From: Gluconobacter sp. P1C6_b
GTDB lineage: Bacteria; Pseudomonadota; Alphaproteobacteria; Acetobacterales; Acetobacteraceae
Direction of reading: 5' to 3'
Length of the DNA stretch: 64,000 nucleotides
Assembly (NCBI RefSeq): GCF_018811945.1
Contig: NZ_JACRVU010000009.1
Span: 1 to 64,000, forward strand
Below the pieces are notes generated by a model. The model saw only the letters and a program-made list of their open reading frames with translations. It searched no databases and had not been told where the DNA came from. The stretch's first letter is position 1. The number at the start of each line of letters is the position of its first letter. This document shows positions 9,078 to 15,820 of the stretch, piece after piece. A program made the translations under genes and the position numbers.

Positions 9078-11264
9078 ATGACGCATACCGCCTCGCCTCG
9101 CGGCCTGAGTTCTTCCCGCAGGTTTTTCCGCGCGGCGTGGCTGCTTCTTGCGGGAAGTGTGCTGGCCGGAGAACTGGGAGGAGGGCTGGGGAGTGTTGCG
9201 CGGGCGGAAGAGACCCTGCTGCCCGTGCCGCAGACTGTTTCGGTCTCCAACGGCGTCGCCTCCATTGGTGGCGGGGTTCAGATCGTATGGGATACGCGAC
9301 CGTCGCCCCTGCTTCAGCGGGCGGTGGCACGGTTTACGACACGTCTGACCGCGATCGCCGGGCCTGCGGGGCATGGTGCTCCCTATGTGCTGCATGTTTC
9401 GGTCGGGCTGGACCGGGCTTATCTCAGCGTGGATGAAAAGGAGCGTTATGCGCTCACGACATCCGCCACCGGCGCACGGCTGGAGGCGGACGGACCGGCG
9501 GGTGTGATCCACGGGCTGGCGACGCTGCTTCAGCTTGTCCGGGCCACGCCGCAGGGGGCTGTGGTGGAGCGGGTTCATATTGATGATGCGCCCCGGTTTG
9601 CCTGGCGCGGTCTGCTGATGGATGTGTCGCGGCATTTCGACACGGTCGAGACCGTCGAGCGTCAGCTCGATGCGATGGAACTGGTCAAGCTCAATGTCCT
9701 GCACTGGCATCTGAGCGACGGAGCCGCCTTCCGGGTCGAGAGCCGGATGTTCCCGAAGCTCCAGACTGTGGCATCGCACGGCCAGTATTACAAGCAGGCG
9801 CAGATCCGCGAGGTCGTGGCCTATGCGGCTGACCGCGGCATCCGTGTCGTACCGGAAATCGACGTGCCCGGCCATGCGCTGGCGATCCTTCAGGCCTATC
9901 CCGAACTGGCGGCCCAGCCTCTGCCGGATGTGACCACCAAGGGCCTGAATCTCAACAATGCCGCGCTGGACCCGACCAATCCGCAGACATTGCGCTTTGT
10001 GCGCGTGCTGTACGGGGAGATGGGCGGACTTTTTCCGGACCGTTATGTTCATACCGGTGGCGATGAGGTCGTTTCCTCCCAGTGGACGAAGAATCCGGCC
10101 ATTGCGGCCTATATGAAGGCGCATGGCTTCGAGACGGCCGCTGCGCTTCAGGCGGCTTTTACGGGAGAGGTCGCGAAGATCGTTTCCGCCCAGGGTCATG
10201 TCATGATGGGCTGGGACGAGGTCAGCGAGGCGCCGATCCCCAAAAATGTCGTCGTCGAACCCTGGCGGGCCTCGAAATGGACCGGGACGGCGACGCAGGC
10301 CGGGCATCCGGTTGTGGTGTCGGCGGGGTATTATCTGGATCTGCTGCGGCCGTCCGCCGCCCATTATGCGGTCGATCCGTTTGATACGAAGGCCGAGGGG
10401 ATCACGGCGGATCAGCTGGCGAAATATCCGCCCAAACATCCTGAATTTTCGGTGCCGTTCGCGATGGACGAGCATGCCCCGCCGCTGGATGAGGGGCAGA
10501 AGGCGCTGGTCATGGGGGCTGAAGGCACGCTCTGGGCGGAAATGGTGTCCGAGCCGATGCTGGATGGGCGGCTGTGGCCCCGGATGACGGCTCTGGCCGA
10601 GCGGTTCTGGTCCGCGCAGGATGTACGCGATGTTTCCGATCTGGAACGGCGCCTGCCGCTTGTGATGGCGGAGCTTGAGGCGACCGGGCTGCAGGCGACG
10701 CAGCATCGGGAAGCCATGCGTGAGGCCATGGCGCCGGGGCATTCGGAGGCGCTGAAGATCCTGACCGAGGTGACGGTCCCGGTCCGCAACTACGCTCTCA
10801 ACCATCTCGCTGCATCCAGCGGGGATGCGATGCTGTCCGCGCCGGTTGCGGTGACAGACCCGGATGCGTTCGTAGCTTTGCGGTTCAATGTGATGGCCGC
10901 GCGGTATGTCCGGGGCGAGCGCGCGCTTGCGGCCCCGCTGCGGCAGATGCTTCAGCGCTGGTCGGACAATGACGCGGCGTTTGTGACGGGCGCGAAGGGC
11001 GTTCCGGTGTTGGAGGCGGTCGTGCCGGTGTCGCATGCCGTCGGTCTGCTGTCGCGCGCGGGGCTCGGGGTGCTGGACGGGCGGGACGGTTCGGCCTGGC
11101 GGATGGATGCGAACCGGCTGCTTCAGGAACAGCAGGCGGCCTTTGAAAACTCGGCCAGCATGCTGGCATCCGCGCATAGCCCGCAGCCGCCGGGGGGATT
11201 GCTGATTGCGATCCTGCCGGGCCTCCGGGCGCTCCTGACGGGTGTGGCAGAGCGCGCGGAGTAA
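9078..11264 (+). CDS. GH20 beta-N-acetylhexosaminidase, exported
   Basis: A 728-residue glycoside hydrolase family 20 enzyme. The start ATG at 9078 has a good Shine-Dalgarno (GAGGAAA at 9064-9070). The N terminus SSRRFFRAAWLLLAG is a signal peptide with a possible Tat motif, ending near ARA. After a GH20b N-terminal domain (about 45-165) the catalytic barrel holds HWHLSD (209-214), VPEIDVPGH and the catalytic pair D329-E330 in HTGGDE. Substrate-assisted removal of terminal GlcNAc/GalNAc is expected. The residues after about 560 form an extra C-terminal region of unknown role. It sits 28 bases behind the ABC importer genes and may share their transcript, an unusual pairing. Confidence 0.92.
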   Translation: MTHTASPRGLSSSRRFFRAAWLLLAGSVLAGELGGGLGSVARAEETLLPVPQTVSVSNGVASIGGGVQIVWDTRPSPLLQRAVARFTTRLTAIAGPAGHGAPYVLHVSVGLDRAYLSVDEKERYALTTSATGARLEADGPAGVIHGLATLLQLVRATPQGAVVERVHIDDAPRFAWRGLLMDVSRHFDTVETVERQLDAMELVKLNVLHWHLSDGAAFRVESRMFPKLQTVASHGQYYKQAQIREVVAYAADRGIRVVPEIDVPGHALAILQAYPELAAQPLPDVTTKGLNLNNAALDPTNPQTLRFVRVLYGEMGGLFPDRYVHTGGDEVVSSQWTKNPAIAAYMKAHGFETAAALQAAFTGEVAKIVSAQGHVMMGWDEVSEAPIPKNVVVEPWRASKWTGTATQAGHPVVVSAGYYLDLLRPSAAHYAVDPFDTKAEGITADQLAKYPPKHPEFSVPFAMDEHAPPLDEGQKALVMGAEGTLWAEMVSEPMLDGRLWPRMTALAERFWSAQDVRDVSDLERRLPLVMAELEATGLQATQHREAMREAMAPGHSEALKILTEVTVPVRNYALNHLAASSGDAMLSAPVAVTDPDAFVALRFNVMAARYVRGERALAAPLRQMLQRWSDNDAAFVTGAKGVPVLEAVVPVSHAVGLLSRAGLGVLDGRDGSAWRMDANRLLQEQQAAFENSASMLASAHSPQPPGGLLIAILPGLRALLTGVAERAE

Positions 11265-11327
11265 GGCATCGGCCTGTTGTTGGACCGGGGGGATGGATTT
11301 CCGGCGCCGGGCGGGGGAAAAGGGGAT

Positions 11328-11993
11328 ATGACACGTTTTCCGATCCTTCTCCTCGACTATGACGGCACTCTGGCGGAGACGCAGCCAGCCATTCTGCGTA
11401 GCCTCAAAGAGGCCTTTGATGCGGTTGGTGTGACAGCACCTTCCGCGGATGTCCTCAAACAGGAACTGACGCGGGGCGGGACGCTCCAGACCCTGTTCCA
11501 GGCGATTGCACCTAAAAGCGACGAACGCGACGCCGCTTCATTCGTGCGGCACTACCGCGCGTTCTATCCGGCGGCCGACGAGGAAGAGACGGTCCTGTTC
11601 GACGGGGTGGTGGAGACGCTGGTCGCTCTGAAGGAACAGGGAAAAACCCTCGCCATTCTCAGCAACAAGCATGCGCCTACAGTTCATGCGAGCATGGCGC
11701 GGTTCGGGCTGGAACCATTTTTCAGCGGTGTTGTGGCGTCGGAGCCGAATTTTCCGCACAAGCCCGATCCGCGCGTGATGGAAGAGCGCGTGCTTCCGCT
11801 CTTTCCCGATCTGCCGCGTTCGGCTTTCCTGATGGTGGGCGATACCGTGGCCGACCTCCAGTTCGCCCGTAACGCCGGGATCGCCTCATGCTGGGCCAGT
11901 TATGGTCATGGGTCGTCGCAGCAATGCGCCGCACTGGGGCCGGATCTGCGGATCGACGCTTTCGCGGATCTTCCGGCGGCGCTCAAGGGCTGA
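11328..11993 (+). CDS. HAD-superfamily hydrolase, phosphoglycolate phosphatase-like
   Basis: A 221-residue HAD phosphatase. Motif I is DYDGTL (10-15, nucleophile D10), motif II is LSNKH, and motif III/IV is GDTVADLQFARNAG. A helical cap domain lies between motifs I and II, as in Gph/PGP subfamily enzymes. The start ATG at 11328 is preceded by AAAGGGGA; an upstream in-frame ATG at 11277 would add 17 residues unlike the family. It probably dephosphorylates a small metabolite such as phosphoglycolate or a sugar phosphate. It follows the hexosaminidase by about 60 bases and is convergent with the LacI regulator. Confidence 0.87.
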   Translation: MTRFPILLLDYDGTLAETQPAILRSLKEAFDAVGVTAPSADVLKQELTRGGTLQTLFQAIAPKSDERDAASFVRHYRAFYPAADEEETVLFDGVVETLVALKEQGKTLAILSNKHAPTVHASMARFGLEPFFSGVVASEPNFPHKPDPRVMEERVLPLFPDLPRSAFLMVGDTVADLQFARNAGIASCWASYGHGSSQQCAALGPDLRIDAFADLPAALKG

Positions 11994-12013
11994 AGGTCTC
12001 CTGAAAGGGAAAC

Positions 12014-13087
12014 TCAGACGGCGGGGCCGATACTGCCCCGCAGAACCAGTTCGGTGTCGAGGATGACGTTTTCGCTGCTTCCCGTGGCGGCGCTCAGCAG
12101 GCGGACGGCTTCCGTGCCTTTGCGCTCATGCGGCTGGCGGATCGTGCTCAGGTCTTCGGTTTCGGCCTTGGGGATGTCGTCGAATCCGAAGATCGACACA
12201 TCCTGCGGGATGTTCAGGCCAAGCTCGCGGATGGTCTGCATGGCGCCGATGGCCACCCGGTCGCTCATCGCGAGGATGGCGGTCGGGCGCTGGGCGCGGT
12301 TGAGGAGATGGCGCACGCCCTGGGCGCCCATGTCCTCGGAATTGATCGGGATTTCCCAGGTGGGGACGTCTTCGGGCGCGATCCCGGCTTCCTGCAGCGC
12401 GAGTACATAGCCTTCAAGGCGCATGGCAATGGTGCTGTGGGCGATATTGGCGCGGCGTTTGGCGGTCAGCGGGCCGAAATAGCCGTCATGGGCTGTTTTG
12501 AGCGACAGGATGCCGAAATGCCGGTGGCCGAGATCGAGAAGCGTCCTGGCTGCGCGGTAGGCGGAGCCGCGATCGTCAATCCCGACATAGGGCACGCCGT
12601 TGAGGCGGGGCTGATCCACCACCACGAGGGGGACATTGCGCTGCTGGGCCATCATGACGCAGCGGCTGTCGGGGGCTACGGAATAGAGGATGTAACCGTC
12701 CACGGCAGCGTTGCCGAGTGAGACGGGGGCCGTGCGGTTGCGCAGGTTGCTGCCGGCGGAAATCAGGGCGAGGTCGGTTTCCAGCTCGTCGCAGGAGCGG
12801 GCGACGCCGTTGAGGACGCTGAGGACCGCGGGATCGGTGAAGGCGTAGGGCAGGTCCTCGCTGAAGAGGAAGCCCAGCGCGCCGGCACGGCCGGTGGCGA
12901 GCTGCTTGGCGGCCGGATCGGGGCCGGTGTAGCCGAGTTCCTGTGCGGCGGCGAGGATCTTCTCGCGCAGGGCGGCGGAGAGCTGACCGGGGCGGATATA
13001 GGCGTTTGAGACCGTTGTATGGGAGACGCCGACCTGCGCCGCCACGTCCTTGAGGGTTACTTTGCGGCGGTCATGCTGTCTGGTCAT
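12014..13087 (-). CDS. LacI-family transcriptional regulator
   Basis: A 357-residue regulator. The N-terminal helix-turn-helix is the canonical VTLKDVAAQVGVSHTTVSNAY (10-30) with hinge helix residues near 50-60. The rest is a periplasmic-binding-protein-like effector domain with ending VVDQPRLNGVPYVGIDD, AILAMSDRVAIGAMQ and FGFDDIP, all typical of LacI/PurR. It should bind an inverted-repeat operator and respond to a sugar or nucleoside. It is convergent with the HAD gene. Its targets could include the hexosaminidase region, but no clear LacI operator was found there. Confidence 0.92.
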   Translation of the reverse strand: MTRQHDRRKVTLKDVAAQVGVSHTTVSNAYIRPGQLSAALREKILAAAQELGYTGPDPAAKQLATGRAGALGFLFSEDLPYAFTDPAVLSVLNGVARSCDELETDLALISAGSNLRNRTAPVSLGNAAVDGYILYSVAPDSRCVMMAQQRNVPLVVVDQPRLNGVPYVGIDDRGSAYRAARTLLDLGHRHFGILSLKTAHDGYFGPLTAKRRANIAHSTIAMRLEGYVLALQEAGIAPEDVPTWEIPINSEDMGAQGVRHLLNRAQRPTAILAMSDRVAIGAMQTIRELGLNIPQDVSIFGFDDIPKAETEDLSTIRQPHERKGTEAVRLLSAATGSSENVILDTELVLRGSIGPAV

Positions 13088-13318
13088 GGGTATGGTCTGT
13101 CCAGTAACGACACCAGACCCGTCATGTCAGATCCTGACGCTCGCAGTATGGTGTCAGTGCTCTTTGAAAAATCACTGGAATCACCATACCCATTCTGCCG
13201 GACAGAAACCAGTCACGGGCGCGGGAGGATTTACGAAAATTGAAAATTTCCTATTCGTCTTTGCCCACGGTCTCCCTCGGGTCTCTTCAAAAGCGGTTCG
13301 CGCCCGTGAGATCGCAGG

Positions 13319-13576
13319 TCAGTCCTGTTTCGGCTTCGGGGCGGGGGCTTTCTTGGGCTGTGGCACCGGGGTGAACATCGCGCGGCATTTCGGGGAAAGC
13401 TGGTCGATCTTCTTTTTCATGCAGGCGGTGATCTTGGCTTCGTTGGGAATGGCCAGCGTACACAGACGGATGGCGTCGCCCTGACAGGCCTGCTTCTGTT
13501 CTTCGCGGGTGGCAGCGCCTGCGGCCTGCGTCAGTGCAAATGTCAGACCGGTCAGAGCGATAAAATAACGGATCAT
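13319..13576 (-). CDS. Small secreted cysteine-rich (GLG1-type Cys repeat) protein
   Basis: An 85-residue protein with a signal peptide (1-21, cleavage after AAG-A or so) and a single Cys-rich module with C31, C39, C52 and C64, spaced like the eukaryotic Cys-rich FGF receptor/GLG1 repeat (C-x7-C-x12-C-x11-C). The tail is Pro/Lys-rich (PKKAPAPKPKQD). Two periplasmic disulfides are likely. The function is unknown; similar small proteins occur in alphaproteobacteria. A strong Shine-Dalgarno AAGGAG precedes the ATG and partly overlaps a hairpin (13587-13602). Confidence 0.75.
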   Translation of the reverse strand: MIRYFIALTGLTFALTQAAGAATREEQKQACQGDAIRLCTLAIPNEAKITACMKKKIDQLSPKCRAMFTPVPQPKKAPAPKPKQD

Positions 13577-13586
13577 ATTCTTTCTC

Positions 13587-13602
13587 CTTACCTTCAGGTA
13601 AG
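13587..13602 (-). promoter_or_regulatory. Leader hairpin overlapping the ribosome binding site of the Cys-rich gene
   Basis: CTTACC (13587-13592) and GGTAAG (13597-13602) form a perfect 6-bp stem with a four-base loop. In the mRNA the 3' arm overlaps the first bases of the AAGGAG ribosome binding site (13584-13589), so the structure could limit translation initiation. It may also be a DNA operator. Confidence 0.35.
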
Positions 13603-13703
13603 CGTATGGGACTTTTTGCGGTTTCAGTCCCGAATAACTTTATCGCAACTACAGTTCCCCTGCTGTCTTCAATAAGGACCGGACAATTCCTGATTGAGGA
13701 TTG

Positions 13704-14087
13704 TCAGGGGTGAAGAATACGGGCAAACCGCGCCGAGGCTGCTGGCCCGGGTGTGGTTTCCGGTGTGGGGGAAGGAAGCTCTGGCGGAAGTGCGCCGGGC
13801 TGCAGGCTCATCAGCAGGGCGCGTGCGCGGCGGGCATCCGGCGTGTCGGTCCAGCAGTAATGGATGGCACGGGATTCGCGCTGGGATTCGATCAGTCCGG
13901 CGCGCCTGAGTGCGCCCAGATGCTGGCTCAGCGTGGGTTGTCCGATGCCGGTCATGGTCTCGATCTCGCTGACGGCATGGGTGCTGTCGAGCAGGGCGGA
14001 GAGGATCATGAGGCGCTGCGGCTGGGCGAGGATGCGAAGCCATTCCGCCAGTTCGCGGCTTTTCTCAAGGGGAAGCAGGACGGTCAT
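13704..14087 (-). CDS. ArsR-family winged-helix regulator
   Basis: A 127-residue regulator with an ArsR winged helix: LRILAQPQRLMILSALL, then recognition region GIGQPTLSQHLGALRRAGLI (47-66) and wing RESRAIHYCW. Neighbouring persulfide dioxygenase and SQR genes point to a role like BigR/SqrR, which repress sulfide-oxidation genes until reactive sulfur modifies a pair of cysteines. Here only one Cys (C78) is present; the position of the first sensor Cys appears to be Ser30. The ATG at 14087 overlaps the TGA of the peroxiredoxin gene (ATGA) and has GGGAG upstream, so I prefer it to the in-frame ATG at 14120. The C terminus is Pro-rich and probably disordered. Confidence 0.85.
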   Translation of the reverse strand: MTVLLPLEKSRELAEWLRILAQPQRLMILSALLDSTHAVSEIETMTGIGQPTLSQHLGALRRAGLIESQRESRAIHYCWTDTPDARRARALLMSLQPGALPPELPSPTPETTPGPAASARFARILHP

Positions 14088-14731
14088 GAGCGCTCCCGGG
14101 GCATGGGCTGGAAGAACCATGTCGCACCGGCCTTTTCCACAGCGGCCTGTGTCTGGAGCGGGGGGGCGACGGTGCGCTGTCCCGGCTGCCAGCTTTCAGG
14201 CGTGAGCGCGCCTGCACGGTCCACTTCCTGAAGTGCGCAGAGCAGGCGCAGCAGTTCGGGAACGGAGCGCCCGACCGTGGCCGGATAGTTCAGGATGGCG
14301 CGGATGATGCCCGAGGGGTCGATCACGAAAACCGAGCGCACGGTGGCGCTGTCCTGTGCCGCGCTGTCCAGCATGCCATAGGCGCGGGCGACGGCGAGGG
14401 AGGGGTCCTCGATGATGGGGAAAGGGATCTGGATCCCGAACTGCGTGTTGATGGCCTCGACCCAGGCAAGATGCGCCGGGAGGCTGTCCGCCGAGATGCC
14501 GAGCAGGGCGCAGTCCCGCTTCTGGAACTCTTCCGCGCTGCGGGCCAGGGCGATGAACTCGCTGGTGCAGACCGGCGTGAAATCGGCCGGATGGGCGAAG
14601 AGCAGCACCCAGTGTCCGCGCAGGGCGCTCATGATGAATTCGCCATGCGTGGTTCGGGCGCTGAAATCCGGAGCCCGGTCGCCAATGCGCAGAAACGGAA
14701 GGGAGGATTCAGCGGGAGGGGATACGTTCAT
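14084..14731 (-). CDS. 1-Cys (Prx6-type) peroxiredoxin
   Basis: A 215-residue peroxiredoxin. The peroxidatic cysteine is C55 in HPADFTPVCTSE, the exact Prx6-class signature, and the C-terminal domain of that class is present (TVGRSVPELLRLL, W203-like TWFFQP end). There is no resolving Cys in the usual 2-Cys position, though C77 and C169-like residues exist. It reduces peroxides and possibly persulfides in the cytoplasm. It is translationally coupled to the ArsR regulator downstream and divergent from the persulfide dioxygenase, which suggests induction under sulfide or peroxide stress. Confidence 0.9.
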   Translation of the reverse strand: MNVSPPAESSLPFLRIGDRAPDFSARTTHGEFIMSALRGHWVLLFAHPADFTPVCTSEFIALARSAEEFQKRDCALLGISADSLPAHLAWVEAINTQFGIQIPFPIIEDPSLAVARAYGMLDSAAQDSATVRSVFVIDPSGIIRAILNYPATVGRSVPELLRLLCALQEVDRAGALTPESWQPGQRTVAPPLQTQAAVEKAGATWFFQPMPRERS

Positions 14732-14785
14732 GATCCGGTTCCAAAAGCATCAGGGCGCTTGACATGCAATACTTACAATATTAAC

Positions 14786-14796
14786 TTAACAGTTAA
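14786..14796. promoter_or_regulatory. Candidate ArsR operator in the divergent sulfur promoter
   Basis: TTAACAGTTAA is a perfect 11-bp palindrome in the AT-rich 108-base gap between the divergent peroxiredoxin and persulfide dioxygenase genes. A preceding TTAAC (14781-14785) gives a second half-site. BigR/SqrR-type repressors bind AT-rich dyads in such positions. Confidence 0.45.
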
Positions 14797-14839
14797 TGAA
14801 AGTGTCGTAAAGGCATTCCACAGCCAGAAGGTGAACGCC

Positions 14840-15766
14840 ATGCATGATGCAGCAGTCCAGGCCGCAACAGGCCAGATCCGGCGAACCGAGGAAGGCACGG
14901 CGCCCGCTCCCGTTGTCTGTACGTTTTTCGACGAAGCTACGAATACCGCGAGCCACGTCGTCCATTGTCCCGTCACGAAGCGTGCAGCCGTCATCGACTC
15001 TGTGCTCGATTATGACGCAGCCGCCGGTCGCACGTCCCATGGATCGGCGCAGGCGATCGTCGATTACGTGGAGCGCGAAGGTCTGACCGTCGACTGGCAG
15101 CTTGAGACGCATGCCCATGCCGATCACCTCTCCGCCGCCCCCTGGCTGCAGGAAAAGATTGGCGGAAAGCTGGGGATCGGCGCGGATATCACGCGGGTTC
15201 AGGCGGTGTTCGGCAAGATCTTCAATGCCGGAACGCGGTTTGCGCGGGACGGATCGCAGTTCGATCATCTGTTCACCGACGGCGAGACCTTCCGGATCGG
15301 GGACCTTCCCGTGACGGTGCTGCATGTTCCGGGCCATACACCGGCCGACATGGCGTTCGTGATCGGCAATGCCGCCTTTGTGGGCGATACGATCTTCATG
15401 CCGGATTTCGGAACGGCGCGGGCGGATTTCCCGGGTGGGGATCCGCGCCAGCTGTTCCGCTCCATCCGCCGTCTGCTGTCGCTTCCGGTCGAGACGCGGC
15501 TGTTCCTGTGCCACGATTACAAGGCGCCCGGCCGGGACGAGTATGCCTGGCTGACGACCGTGGGGCATGAGCGGGATTACAACATCCATGTTCATGACGG
15601 CGTGAGCGAAGAGGAATTCGTGAAAATGCGGACGGAGCGCGATGCCACTCTGGCGATGCCGCGTCTGCTGATGCCCTCCGTGCAGGTCAATATGCGCGGG
15701 GGGCATCTGCCCGAACCTGAAGCTGATGGCGTGAGCTACATCAAAATTCCCGTCAATCGCGTCTGA
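14840..15766 (+). CDS. MBL-fold persulfide dioxygenase (ETHE1-like)
   Basis: A 308-residue metallo-beta-lactamase-fold protein. The metal motif THAHADH lies at 90-96, followed by HVPGHTPADMAF, the ETHE1-type segment GDTIFMPDFGTARADFPGG and the CHDYK motif near the C terminus, which together fit the mononuclear-iron persulfide dioxygenases. It would oxidise glutathione persulfide to sulfite. The start at 14840 (MHDAAVQAATG) has AAGG upstream; the frame is open further left but runs antisense into the peroxiredoxin. It is first in a plus-strand operon with the DUF442-SQR fusion and a TauE exporter. Confidence 0.9.
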   Translation: MHDAAVQAATGQIRRTEEGTAPAPVVCTFFDEATNTASHVVHCPVTKRAAVIDSVLDYDAAAGRTSHGSAQAIVDYVEREGLTVDWQLETHAHADHLSAAPWLQEKIGGKLGIGADITRVQAVFGKIFNAGTRFARDGSQFDHLFTDGETFRIGDLPVTVLHVPGHTPADMAFVIGNAAFVGDTIFMPDFGTARADFPGGDPRQLFRSIRRLLSLPVETRLFLCHDYKAPGRDEYAWLTTVGHERDYNIHVHDGVSEEEFVKMRTERDATLAMPRLLMPSVQVNMRGGHLPEPEADGVSYIKIPVNRV

Positions 15767-15820
15767 CCTGGGCGCGCCTGTACCTTATTTCCCGAGATTT
15801 TAGCCGTTTCTGGAGTTCCC

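Noticed and set aside
9033-11177. A 714-codon minus-strand frame opposite the hexosaminidase
   Set aside because: It overlaps the complete GH20 gene on the other strand and yields an Arg/His-rich sequence without domains.
13088-13318. LacI operator upstream of the LacI gene
   Set aside because: GGTCTG (13094-13099) and CAGACC (13114-13119) form only a 6-bp repeat with a 14-base spacer, unlike the compact CG-centred LacI operators.
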